Source: Phycisphaerae bacterium (lineage in GTDB: Bacteria > Planctomycetota > Phycisphaerae > Sedimentisphaerales > Anaerohalosphaeraceae). Taken from it: a stretch of 53,323 bases of DNA. The notes under the pieces are model-generated. The model did not search any database and was not told the origin of the DNA. It worked only from the letters and a program-made list of their open reading frames with translations. A program made the position numbers and the translations under genes. The stretch covers positions 1-53,323 of the forward strand of contig JAGPMT010000017.1 of the NCBI GenBank assembly GCA_018052735.1. The letters run 5' to 3'. Positions 42,212 through 50,945 of the stretch are shown here, piece by piece; position 1 is the stretch's first letter; every line of letters starts with the position of its first letter.

Positions 42212-45130
42212 TTAGCGTGTATGAATGGTTATCTTTTCCCGGTCAAGCCCTTCGGCTTGAGCGTGCAGCACAATATCTCCAGCGCCGCCTCTGGGTCGAA
42301 GGATAGCCAAACACCGCCCCTGAAATGTTTTGCGCTGCGGGCTTTTAAAACTTGCCGGTTCATTTGGAACTCCACTTCCCTGTGCAGCAAGCTCCCCTGC
42401 ACCCATAACAGAAAAGTGAACAAGAACCTCCGCATCCGGGACACGCTGGCCGTCTGCGTCAACCACTTCAACGGTTACATAGGCAAGGTCACTGCGGCTG
42501 GCACGGATAGATGTCCGGTCAGCTGTCAGCCGCAATTTTTTCGGGGGGCCGGCGGTTTTAAGCGTCGCTTTTGCTGCAACTTTTCCGCTGATTAATCCCA
42601 GAGCACACAATTCGCCGGGAGCGTACGGCACACGGAATTGGGCTGTCAATGTTGGAGAAACAGGCCGCTGGCCGACTACTTTTCCATTGAGCTCGAGCCG
42701 GACCGTTTCGCAGCGTGAATAAACCGTTATTTGCAGAGGTCTTCCTTCCTGTCCCGGCCAGTTCCAGCTTTGCAATTCATCCGGCCAAGCCCACCAGCTG
42801 AGTTTTTCAGCCAGTCCAGGCGGGATAGGTCTGTGCACAAATATTTCTATCGGACTGCGACGCCACACTACATCTCGATAGAACGATTGCGGCTTCTTGA
42901 ATCCGCAAATGTCCAAATCCCCGCACCAGGCATTGAACCACGGCCATGACATAAAAAAACTCTCCGGCTGGCTGCTCAGCACCGCATGAGCAAGACCTGC
43001 CTCGCCCAGATAATCCATCCCCGACCAGACAAAATCACCGATTACATAGGGATGCTCCTCGACAAGCGACCAGTAAAGGAGGGCCTCTTTCGGGAATGAT
43101 TCTGAGCCGTACATTACCCGCTGGGGATAACGAACATGGTCTGATTCATATTTATCCGGCAAATAATTGTAGCCGGCGACATCCAGATGCTTGAAGGCAA
43201 GCCCGGAAAGCTCATCCCAGCTGCGGGCAACTTTGCCCCAATCTGAACAGATCGCCTGGGTCACAGGCCGGGTTGTATCGTGCAGTAAAACCGCTTGACG
43301 CAGGCGCTTGGCCGTTTCCTCATCGCGGAATTGCTCAGGGATTTCGTTGCCAATTGACCACATAATAACCGAGGGATGATTGCGGTCCCGCCGGACCATC
43401 GAGGCGATATCCTGCTGATGCCAGTCGCTGAAAAAACGCTGATACCCTTCGGTTCTATTCTCTTTGGCTTCATTCCATTGATCGAATGCCTCAACAATCA
43501 CCAGCATGCCCAGCCGGTCGCATGCTTCCAGAAAGGCAGAAGAAGGCGGATTATGGCTGCAGCGAACAGCATTAAAGCCGTTGGCCTTCATTAATTCAAC
43601 ACGCCGTTCTTCTGCGCGGTCGATGGCCGCCGCCCCGAGCGGCCCATTGTCATGATGCAGATTGGCACCCTTGAGAAGAACTGTCCGGCCGTTCAGCCGA
43701 AAGCCATTGTGGGCGTCAAATTCAATCGTTCGAATGCCAAACGGGACAACAACGGCATCGGAAATCTTACCGGCAGTGACCACTTCAATTTTTGCAGTGT
43801 ACAGATTCGGGGTCTCCGGCGACCAGAGGCGGGGGGATGGCACGTCAATACATATCTCCGCGGAATGTGTTTGGACGGCCGACAGGCTCAGCGCTGTTTC
43901 TACGCGGCCTGCCAAACGGCCATCTGCATCCTGCAGCTCTGTTCGCACAACCGCCTGTGTCGGGACAGCGGCAGCATTGTACACCTCAACCGCTGCTTTT
44001 ACCAACGCTTTGTCTGCGGATACCTCAGGCGTTGTAATAAATACACCCCCCGTCGGCACATGAATCAACTCGTTAATCAGGAGCTGCACATGGCGGTAAA
44101 TGCCTGATCCGGAATACCAGCGGCTGTTTTTGCCTTCATTGCGGACCCGAACAGCCAGCACATTGTCCTGCCCAGGGGCGTTCAGACAGCGCGTCAGATC
44201 GAACTCAAAACTCGTATAGCCGTGCGGATGCCCGCCGAGCCTTCGGCCGTTGAGCCAGACTTCGGCGTTCATATAAACACCATCAAAAAGCACAGAAACC
44301 TGTTTGTTCGGCTGCTCGACTGTAAAATGCTTGCGATACCAGCCGATGCCGCCGACAGTATAGCCGGTAAAATGACCGCCGGCACTGAGAACCGGATCAA
44401 AAGGACCGATGCGAACAGATTTGGAACCCGCCTGATAGATACCGCCGCTGCCGCTGCCGTCAAACACCCGAACCGCTACGACATCGGTGCCGTCGCCGCG
44501 CACCAATAACGCTGGAACGCGGTAGCGCCGCTGGATTGTCCAGGCGGTCTGATAATTGGGCGGAAAGGAGCCTGTACCGCCGATCCGCCAGCCGTTGAAC
44601 CATACTTCATCGACATCATCAATACAGCCCAGCAGCAGGTCAAAATCCTTCCCTTTGCAATTATCAGGAATTTCCAGATGCCGGCGGAACCAGCCGAAAA
44701 CATTGTCGGCGGTATGATCCGAATGATGTTCCCATGTATCGGGAAGCAAAACCGACTGCCAATCGCTGTCGTTCAGCTGTCGGGCTTTCCAATCTGCATC
44801 ATCTCCTTTGCGAAAACGCCATAGGCCGGTGACAGCTTCCAATTCTGGAATAGATCCGTCTGCAGGCGGCAGATCCTCGATACTCCAATCATGGGGCAGA
44901 TCCAGAACTGGCCAAGATGTATCATCATAGTCCGGCTGCTGTGCTCCGGCCGCATCGCCGCGAAAGAAACGCCAGTCTGAATCGAACGGCCGGTCTTGGA
45001 AACTGCTTTCAACTTTTTGCGTACTTTCATCCGGTCCCCAGGATTCCGAAGAAAGGAATACGCCGCACGCAGCCAGCACAACAACAAGTATTCCCAATAA
45101 TGCAATCTGCCAAAAACAGTTCTTTTTCAT
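42212..45130 (-). CDS. GH2-family glycosidase lipoprotein with a nested sugar-binding-like domain
   Basis: 972 residues. Lipobox VLAAC (Cys22). The GH2 N-terminal domain begins at residue 48 (RPFDSDWRFFRGD ... LPHDWSIE), is broken at about 98 by some 150 residues, and resumes at about 260 (GIGWYRKHFT, FDGVYMNAEVWLNGRRLG). The insert has the same kind of pattern (WRFRKGDDADW, FGWFRRHLEIP, DDVDEVWFNGWRIG), so it looks like a second jelly-roll. The catalytic barrel shows LKGANLHHDNGPLG, VRCSHNPPS, acid/base Glu in MWSIGNEIPE (about 593) and nucleophile in YGSESFP (about 675). C-terminal Ig-like domains follow. Probably beta-galactosidase-like, substrate unproven. AAAGG before ATG. Confidence 0.9.
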   Translation of the reverse strand: MKKNCFWQIALLGILVVVLAACGVFLSSESWGPDESTQKVESSFQDRPFDSDWRFFRGDAAGAQQPDYDDTSWPVLDLPHDWSIEDLPPADGSIPELEAVTGLWRFRKGDDADWKARQLNDSDWQSVLLPDTWEHHSDHTADNVFGWFRRHLEIPDNCKGKDFDLLLGCIDDVDEVWFNGWRIGGTGSFPPNYQTAWTIQRRYRVPALLVRGDGTDVVAVRVFDGSGSGGIYQAGSKSVRIGPFDPVLSAGGHFTGYTVGGIGWYRKHFTVEQPNKQVSVLFDGVYMNAEVWLNGRRLGGHPHGYTSFEFDLTRCLNAPGQDNVLAVRVRNEGKNSRWYSGSGIYRHVQLLINELIHVPTGGVFITTPEVSADKALVKAAVEVYNAAAVPTQAVVRTELQDADGRLAGRVETALSLSAVQTHSAEICIDVPSPRLWSPETPNLYTAKIEVVTAGKISDAVVVPFGIRTIEFDAHNGFRLNGRTVLLKGANLHHDNGPLGAAAIDRAEERRVELMKANGFNAVRCSHNPPSSAFLEACDRLGMLVIVEAFDQWNEAKENRTEGYQRFFSDWHQQDIASMVRRDRNHPSVIMWSIGNEIPEQFRDEETAKRLRQAVLLHDTTRPVTQAICSDWGKVARSWDELSGLAFKHLDVAGYNYLPDKYESDHVRYPQRVMYGSESFPKEALLYWSLVEEHPYVIGDFVWSGMDYLGEAGLAHAVLSSQPESFFMSWPWFNAWCGDLDICGFKKPQSFYRDVVWRRSPIEIFVHRPIPPGLAEKLSWWAWPDELQSWNWPGQEGRPLQITVYSRCETVRLELNGKVVGQRPVSPTLTAQFRVPYAPGELCALGLISGKVAAKATLKTAGPPKKLRLTADRTSIRASRSDLAYVTVEVVDADGQRVPDAEVLVHFSVMGAGELAAQGSGVPNEPASFKSPQRKTFQGRCLAILRPRGGAGDIVLHAQAEGLDREKITIHTR

Positions 45131-45205
45131 AACGGCCTTTATTCATTTTCTCACAGCCAAGCTGCATTTAAAACTTATCGTCAGCGGATAGCAAATCAGA
45201 CATTT

Positions 45206-46567
45206 TTATCCGGCTGCGATTTTCGGCAGCTCATTTATCAGCGTATCTTCGATAATGTGTAGCAGCGTGTCCAGCGTTTGGACATCTATCCCCACCGGCG
45301 GCATCAGAACAATCACATCGCCCAGCGGGCGCATCATAGCCCCCTTGGGACGCATAGCAGAACAGACTTTGGCACCAAGCCGCAGCGGGTACGGGAATGG
45401 TTCTTTGGTATTCTTATCCTTTACCAGCTCAATGCCGGCCATCATCCCGCATTGTCGAACATCGCCTACATAAGGCAGTATTGCAGCCCGTTGGAGAAAA
45501 CGGGAAATAAGCGTAATCTTTTCCGGCAGCGTCTCCAAAATACGGTGTTCTTCAAACAACTCCAGCGAAGCCAGCGCTGCTGCGCAGCCCAGCGCGTTGC
45601 CCGTATAGGTATGGCCGTGATAAAAGGTTTTGCAAATGTCGCCGCATACACAGAAAGCATCAAAGATTTTTTGCGTTGTCAGCGTTGCTGCCAGCGGCAG
45701 ATAGCCGGCACTGATGCCTTTGGCAATACACATCAGGTCAGGATGCACATCCTCCTGCTCGCAGGCAAACATTCTGCCCGTTCGGCCGAATCCGGTAGCC
45801 ACTTCATCGGCAATCAGAAGGGTATCGTATTTTCTGGCTAGTGTTTCGGCGCCTTTTAAGAAGCCTTTGGGGTGCACAAGGATGCCCGCAGCCCCCTGCA
45901 CCAGCGGCTCAACAACAATGGCTGCGATTCGGCCGGCGTGTTCTTTGAGAAGAAACTCCATTTTTTCTAAGCTGGATGCGACACATTGTTCAGCTGTGCC
46001 GTCAAAACGGTACGGATGGGGGCTGGGGACATAGTATGTTTCAAACAGCAACGATTTGAAAATGCCGTGAAACAGCTCAATCCCGCCGATGCTGACAGAA
46101 CCGACCGTATCGCCGTGGTAGGCTTCTTCGAGGGCGATGAATTTCGTTCGGCCCTTCTGACCGATATTCTGCCAGAACTGATAGGCAATTTTGACGGCGA
46201 TTTCAACGGCCGTCGCACCGCTGTCGGAGTAAAAAACCTTCGTCAGTCCTTTGGGGGCAATCTGTATCAGCTTTTCGGCTAATTCAATAGATGCCGTCTG
46301 CCCAAGCCCAAGCAGCGTGCTGTGGGCAATTTTGTCTAATTGGGAACGGATGGCATCATCAATTTTTCGGACACGGTGTCCGTGCACATTGCACCATAGG
46401 GAGCTTACGCCGTCAATATAGCGGCGGCCCTCGGTATCAATCAGATAAAAACCCTCGCCGGATTCGATGATTACCGGCTCACAGGCAAGCCAATCGGCCA
46501 TCTGTGTAAACGGATGCCACAGATAGCGTTTGTCCAGTTCTATAAGCTGTTTCGTTCTGTTGTTCAC
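45206..46567 (-). CDS. bioA: Adenosylmethionine-8-amino-7-oxononanoate aminotransferase (BioA)
   Basis: PLP aminotransferase making 7,8-diaminopelargonate for biotin, the step before BioD. 453 residues. Seen: LDKRYLWHPFTQM (W-H-P-F-T-Q-M is a BioA hallmark), DGVSSLWCNVHGH, SDSGATAVEIAVKIA, EEAYHGDTVG, LLIADEVATGFGRTG, CIAKGISAGYLPLAAT with the PLP lysine, and FYHGHTYTGNALGCAAALASL. Start codon is GTG at 46567; the ATG just upstream is out of frame. The GH2 gene starts 75 bases downstream on the same strand. Confidence 0.95.
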   Translation of the reverse strand: MNNRTKQLIELDKRYLWHPFTQMADWLACEPVIIESGEGFYLIDTEGRRYIDGVSSLWCNVHGHRVRKIDDAIRSQLDKIAHSTLLGLGQTASIELAEKLIQIAPKGLTKVFYSDSGATAVEIAVKIAYQFWQNIGQKGRTKFIALEEAYHGDTVGSVSIGGIELFHGIFKSLLFETYYVPSPHPYRFDGTAEQCVASSLEKMEFLLKEHAGRIAAIVVEPLVQGAAGILVHPKGFLKGAETLARKYDTLLIADEVATGFGRTGRMFACEQEDVHPDLMCIAKGISAGYLPLAATLTTQKIFDAFCVCGDICKTFYHGHTYTGNALGCAAALASLELFEEHRILETLPEKITLISRFLQRAAILPYVGDVRQCGMMAGIELVKDKNTKEPFPYPLRLGAKVCSAMRPKGAMMRPLGDVIVLMPPVGIDVQTLDTLLHIIEDTLINELPKIAAG

Positions 46568-46689
46568 AAAATACCATTATGTCAAAAATCCGCAACTCGT
46601 CAAGAATAAGAGCCGATAAGTGCTTGCAGATTCAGCGGCTTAATTTTAAACTGGTTTTGCAGAGCAACTATTTTTATCGGAGCAAAACA

Positions 46690-48732
46690 ATGTCTATCGA
46701 AAAGATATGCTTGTTCTTTTTTCTTGCCGCCTCCCCGCTTTGGGCTGGATATTCGCTGTTCGTCAGTCCCACCGGAGATGATACCGCAGCCGGTACAAGT
46801 CCTGAAAATCCCATAAAAACCCTTCAGAAGTCTATCGATCTGGCAAGGCAAATTAAAAACCAGCCCGTAATAGTTTACCTCAAAGGCGGTGATTACGAAG
46901 TCACAAAACCGCTGACTTTCGGTATGGACGATTCCCGAACTGCCGACAATCCGCTGACCTTCAAGCCCTTTGAAAACGAAAAGCCCATTGTCTTCGGAGG
47001 CCGGCGTATCCGCAACTGGCAAAAACAGCCCTCTGGTATTTGGACTGCGCAAATTGATGAAGTTAAAAACGGTCAATGGTATTTTTCGCAGTTATTCATC
47101 AATGGGCAGCGGCGCCGCCGTGCCCGCATCCCAAACGAAGGATTTTTGCGCGTAGCCGGTTTTCCCGACGGCGGACGAGATGTGCATTACCACACAGACT
47201 GCCAGCGGTTCGAATACAAGCCCGGCGATATTGATCCAAACTGGGTAAATATGGAAGATGTCGAGGTTATTGTATATCATTTCTGGACAGATTCGCACCT
47301 GCCGATTGCTTCCATTGATCCCAACACACACATAGTAACCTTCAAGCATAAAGCCGGCAAAATCTTTACAGATGACTTTACCAGCACTGGGGCGCGCTAT
47401 ATTGTCGAGAATGTCTATGAAGGGCTTGATGCCCCGGGAGAATGGTATTTAGACCGCAAAACAGGTGTCCTATCCTGCATTCCCATGCCCGGGGAGGATA
47501 TAGCCGAAGCGATTGCGCCGGTTGCACCAGAGCTTGTGCGAATAGAAGGAAGTCCCAGTGATATGCGGTATAGTGAGCATATCCGTTTTGAAGGAATTGA
47601 GTTTGCGTATACCCATTGGCTCTTGCCTCCGGGCAACAGCAATGATGCACAGGGAGCTTCCAGTGTGCCGGCTGCCATCACGCTGACGGGCTGCCGGTCT
47701 ATCTGTTTTGACCGCTGCACCGTGCGTGATCTCGGCACATTCGCTTTTGATATTGGCGCCGGCTGCCGCGAAATCACCATCAGCCGATGTACGCTGAAGA
47801 ATCTCGGCGGCGGGGGCATTCGCATCAGCGGCGGCAGCTTCAGCAGTCCGCCGCTGCTCCGGACCGGCCGTAATGTCATAGCGGATAATCACATTGGACC
47901 CTATGGCGAGGTATATCCTTCAGCTGTCGGCGTACTGCTGATGCATACCTTCGGCAACACCATCTGTCACAATGAGATTCATCACGGCTGGTACACGGGC
48001 GTTTCGGTCGGGTGGGAATGGGGCTATCAGCCAAGCATCAGCAGAGATAATATCATCGAATACAACCATATTCATCATATTGGACAGGGGCTGCTGTCAG
48101 ATATGGGAGCGATTTACACATTGGGCGTATCCCCGGGTACAATCATCCGCAACAACTTGATTCACGATATTGATTCCAACCACTACGGCGGCTGGGGTAT
48201 TTACAACGACGAAGGATCCAGCCATATTCTGGTAGAAAACAATATCGTTTATAACACCAAATTTGCCGGCTATAACATCCACTACGCCAAGGAAATCATC
48301 GTACGCAATAACATCTTTGCATACGGACGGTTTCAGCAGCTCAGCCGCGGCCGTATGGAGCCGCATCGCAGCTGCTTTTTTGAAAATAATATTGTGTATT
48401 TTACCGAAGGTGCCCTGCTGGACGGCAATTGGAAAGATGCATCCTATGTATTCTATTACAATCCTAATGAACCCAAAGGCAGAGAAACATTAAGCACTTT
48501 TGAGATCGATTGGAACTTGTATTACAATCCTGCTTTGCCGCTGGAAAAGGTTTCCTTCAACGGCCAGACCTTTGCCGACTGGCAAAAACGCGGGAAAGAC
48601 AGGCACTCCCTTTATGCTGACCCGCTGTTTGTCAATCCGGACAGTTTTGACTTTCGTCTCAAACAAGATTCGCCGGCGATGAAGCTGGGCTTTGTACCGA
48701 TTGATACTTCAACTGTCGGCCCGCGTCCCTGA
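46690..48732 (+). CDS. Exported right-handed parallel beta-helix protein (possible glycosidase)
   Basis: About 680 residues from the ATG at 46690, which has GGAG 8-11 bases upstream (the frame is open further 5'). Signal peptide KICLFFFLAASPLWAG. The start SLFVSPTGDDTAAGTSPENP is the opening common to beta-helix carbohydrate enzymes such as GH120, GH141 and several lyases. A jelly-roll insert follows (SQLFINGQRRRRARIPNEG) and GEWYLDRKTGVLSCIPMPGED. Helix coils are rich in N-x-I (IRNNLIHDIDSNHYGGWGIY, HILVENNIVYNT, IIVRNNIFAYG). The family could be GH141-like; the sequence does not settle it. Divergent from bioA and next to a glycosidase cluster. Confidence 0.8.
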   Translation: MSIEKICLFFFLAASPLWAGYSLFVSPTGDDTAAGTSPENPIKTLQKSIDLARQIKNQPVIVYLKGGDYEVTKPLTFGMDDSRTADNPLTFKPFENEKPIVFGGRRIRNWQKQPSGIWTAQIDEVKNGQWYFSQLFINGQRRRRARIPNEGFLRVAGFPDGGRDVHYHTDCQRFEYKPGDIDPNWVNMEDVEVIVYHFWTDSHLPIASIDPNTHIVTFKHKAGKIFTDDFTSTGARYIVENVYEGLDAPGEWYLDRKTGVLSCIPMPGEDIAEAIAPVAPELVRIEGSPSDMRYSEHIRFEGIEFAYTHWLLPPGNSNDAQGASSVPAAITLTGCRSICFDRCTVRDLGTFAFDIGAGCREITISRCTLKNLGGGGIRISGGSFSSPPLLRTGRNVIADNHIGPYGEVYPSAVGVLLMHTFGNTICHNEIHHGWYTGVSVGWEWGYQPSISRDNIIEYNHIHHIGQGLLSDMGAIYTLGVSPGTIIRNNLIHDIDSNHYGGWGIYNDEGSSHILVENNIVYNTKFAGYNIHYAKEIIVRNNIFAYGRFQQLSRGRMEPHRSCFFENNIVYFTEGALLDGNWKDASYVFYYNPNEPKGRETLSTFEIDWNLYYNPALPLEKVSFNGQTFADWQKRGKDRHSLYADPLFVNPDSFDFRLKQDSPAMKLGFVPIDTSTVGPRP

Positions 48733-48756
48733 AAGGCCATTACGAATACAGACTGC

Positions 48757-49320
48757 CTATTTGACAGGGCACAGTTCCATTGGGTCGCCGAAAAATTTCT
48801 CGACGGCCAGACCTTCCAGAAGGAATTTCTGGAGATTTTCTGCTCTATCGGTCAGCACCACTCGGTCATCTTCAACCACCTCATGTTTGATAAGCTGCGG
48901 CTTTTCTTTAAGCAGCTTGCCGACTTCATCCGGATTCATCGCCGCCAGTTTAAACGACTCAGCTGTCTTTTCGACTTTGAAAAACAGATGCACAGGCAGT
49001 ATATGCAGCTTTAGCCACTCGCCGGCTTCAAGCTCTGCATCCGTAGCGGGGTAAAAGTCGAAAAAACGCTTTCCGCTAACTTCAACCAGACGAGCAATCA
49101 GCTTGCTTTGTCTGCCTTCCTTTTCGCTGATTGTGAGAGTATAGGACTTTTCTTGAGGATTGCCGACAAATACCCATGTGGACTCATCTTGTTTGTATGT
49201 GCCGGCTATGGTATCATCGAAAATCAGCGTTTTATCTGTCCACAATTGATGCAGCGAAGGAACACAGCCGGCTAGAATCCCTAATAAACTCGCGGAAAGA
49301 AGCAGATATGACGTTTTCAT
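48757..49320 (-). CDS. Small lipoprotein of unknown function
   Basis: About 187 residues from the ATG at 49320 with GGGAG in front (a longer frame upstream lacks support). Lipobox ILAGC (Cys19). The mature part starts PSLHQLWTDKTLIFDDTIAGTYKQDESTW and runs as alternating beta strands, ending in KFFGDPMELCPVK. The D-x-x-I-x-G-x-Y/W-x-x-x-x-x-x-W pattern is common in small planctomycete lipoproteins of unknown role. No catalytic motif. Convergent with the beta-helix gene (24 bases between stops). Confidence 0.75.
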   Translation of the reverse strand: MKTSYLLLSASLLGILAGCVPSLHQLWTDKTLIFDDTIAGTYKQDESTWVFVGNPQEKSYTLTISEKEGRQSKLIARLVEVSGKRFFDFYPATDAELEAGEWLKLHILPVHLFFKVEKTAESFKLAAMNPDEVGKLLKEKPQLIKHEVVEDDRVVLTDRAENLQKFLLEGLAVEKFFGDPMELCPVK

Positions 49321-49423
49321 AGCATTTCTCCCTAAACTATCCAGCAAACGCCATTTCAGATAACAAGAACCTACCACATTTCTTCTATTATATTATGCTC
49401 TGGGGGCTTTGGGACAAAAAAAA

Positions 49424-49825
49424 TCAGGATACTTTTGCAGGCATTTGCTTGGCCCGCGCAATCCAATCAGGATTTTCAAAAAATTCTTTCAGATCCAAAT
49501 ATTCTTTTTTAACCGCAGCAAACAGTTCCCCGACATTGTCTAATTTTTTCTCAGCAGCAGCTTTTTCCAGCCGCCAAGCCTTTTTAGCAAGGGCAATAGC
49601 CCCCATATTGGATGCCGATCCTTTTAACGCATGTGCATAGAGTTCAATCTGCTCGGGACTTATGCTTGCAACAGCACTTTTGAGTGAAAGCATCAAGGTC
49701 AAGCTGTTCTTGAGAAAAGCACCAGCAAACTCCTCAATGATGGATTCATCACCAATCCGCCCGTAGACGTCGTCCCAGTTCAGCGGACATTTAGCATCAT
49801 CTATTGTATCTTCATTATAACTCAT
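49424..49825 (-). CDS. Histidine phosphotransfer (HPt) domain protein
   Basis: 133 residues, one HPt domain (about 20-115). Helix bundle with phospho-acceptor His65 in YAHALKGSASNMGA, exactly the H-x-L-K-G-s-a/s pattern; a following helix has ALAKKAWRLEKAAAEKK. The first residues (MSYNEDTIDDAKCPLNWDDV) resemble the N-terminus of stand-alone HPt modules that shuttle phosphate between a hybrid kinase and a response regulator. No kinase or regulator gene is adjacent, so its partners are encoded elsewhere. Divergent from pcm. Confidence 0.88.
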   Translation of the reverse strand: MSYNEDTIDDAKCPLNWDDVYGRIGDESIIEEFAGAFLKNSLTLMLSLKSAVASISPEQIELYAHALKGSASNMGAIALAKKAWRLEKAAAEKKLDNVGELFAAVKKEYLDLKEFFENPDWIARAKQMPAKVS

Positions 49826-49971
49826 AAGTTCTCGTCTTCTGCTTTATCGGACATTTTTCATATAAAATAAAGTGGCCATTTATATTTCGACCAAATCAGG
49901 GTAAAACATTATTGGCCTGAGGAGATTTTCATTGCATCTTAAATTAAATAAGCACAATATAAATTTCTGTT

Positions 49972-50649
49972 ATGGTCAGTTTTGATGAAAAAAACCGCTA
50001 TGAAATGGCACGACGAGCAATGGTCGATTCAGACTTGCGGGGTCGGGATATAAACGACAGCCGTGTACTGAAGGTTATGGCCGAAATACCCCGCGAGGCC
50101 TTTGTACCTGCAAAATATGTAGGCCAGAGCTATGCGGACTATCCTTTGCCTATCGGAATGGGGCAGACCATCAGTCAACCTTATATGGTGGCTCTGATGA
50201 CCCAGTGTCTTGAACTTTCTGGAACCGAAGAGGTCTTGGAAATCGGAACCGGCAGCGGCTATCAGACAGCAATTCTGTCAAAGCTGGCCGCTCGGGTTTA
50301 TACCATTGAGCGATTCTGCGAACTGGCTCAATCGGCTCAAACTGTATTATCCAATCTTGGCCTAACTAATATTGAATATTATATCGGTGACGGCAGCACC
50401 GGCTGGCCCGAGCCTCGGCATTTTGATCGCATTATCGTTACTGCAGGCGTCCCCGAAGTCCCGCCCCCGCTGATTGATCAGCTCAAAGATGGCGGTCTGC
50501 TGACAGCCCCTATTGGCGGACAGTGGTCTCAGGAACTTATTGTGGGCCGAAAGCAGAATAACCAGCTGACTACTCGTACGGTGTGCGGCTGCCGATTTGT
50601 TCCGCTGATAGGCAGATACGGCTATTCCGAACCAAAAGAAATGAGATAA
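49972..50649 (+). CDS. pcm: Protein-L-isoaspartate O-methyltransferase
   Basis: 225 residues. SAM-dependent repair enzyme that methylates L-isoaspartyl residues in aged proteins. Seen: REAFVPAKYVGQSYADYPLPIGMGQTISQPYMVALM in the N-terminal region (cofactor lid and substrate part), the SAM motif VLEIGTGSGYQTAIL (about 84-98), DRIIVTAGVPEVPPPLIDQL and LLTAPIGG. All standard for PCMT. There is no Shine-Dalgarno before the ATG; a TATAAA (49958-49963) ends only 8 bases upstream, so the transcript may be leaderless. Confidence 0.95.
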   Translation: MVSFDEKNRYEMARRAMVDSDLRGRDINDSRVLKVMAEIPREAFVPAKYVGQSYADYPLPIGMGQTISQPYMVALMTQCLELSGTEEVLEIGTGSGYQTAILSKLAARVYTIERFCELAQSAQTVLSNLGLTNIEYYIGDGSTGWPEPRHFDRIIVTAGVPEVPPPLIDQLKDGGLLTAPIGGQWSQELIVGRKQNNQLTTRTVCGCRFVPLIGRYGYSEPKEMR

Positions 50650-50691
50650 AAGAAGATAGCCAATTACCATATAAAAATTTTTGTGATCATT

Positions 50692-50716
50692 GTTGAAACT
50701 TCTCAGAGATTTCAAC
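50692..50716. other. Palindrome between pcm and tyrS
   Basis: GTTGAAA (50692-50698) and TTTCAAC (50710-50716) form a 7-bp stem; the inner TCTC and GAGA can extend it. No T-tract follows, so a terminator is unlikely. It could be a regulator site or RNA hairpin in the 296-base gap that otherwise holds the tyrS promoter. Confidence 0.35.
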
Positions 50717-50875
50717 TGCTGAAATGCCGGTTAAATTCTGACAAATATGGATAGAGATATATTGTAAACATAATAAGATTGTACCAATACTGCTTATATA
50801 GCCGAAAATTCCATTGAAACCGAAAAAAACTGCCATAATGGGTCCGAACCATCTGTTGCAGCTGAAATTAGCTTA

Positions 50876-50904
50876 TTGCCTGCCGAGACTTTGGATGTTA
50901 TAAT
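50876..50904 (+). promoter_or_regulatory. Candidate sigma-70 promoter of tyrS
   Basis: TTGCCT (50876-50881), a 17-base spacer, and TATAAT (50899-50904) with an extended TG two bases before it. Start expected near 50911, leader about 35 bases, then GAGGTG ribosome site before the ATG at 50946. No T-box features are seen in such a short leader. Confidence 0.75.
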
Positions 50905-50945
50905 TTGACCTTCTAATTTAAACAAGACCTTTGAGGTGCAGAACA

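Noticed and set aside
50650-50945. T-box riboswitch before tyrS
   Set aside because: The likely leader is only about 35 bases and no T-box sequence or specifier-loop structure is present.
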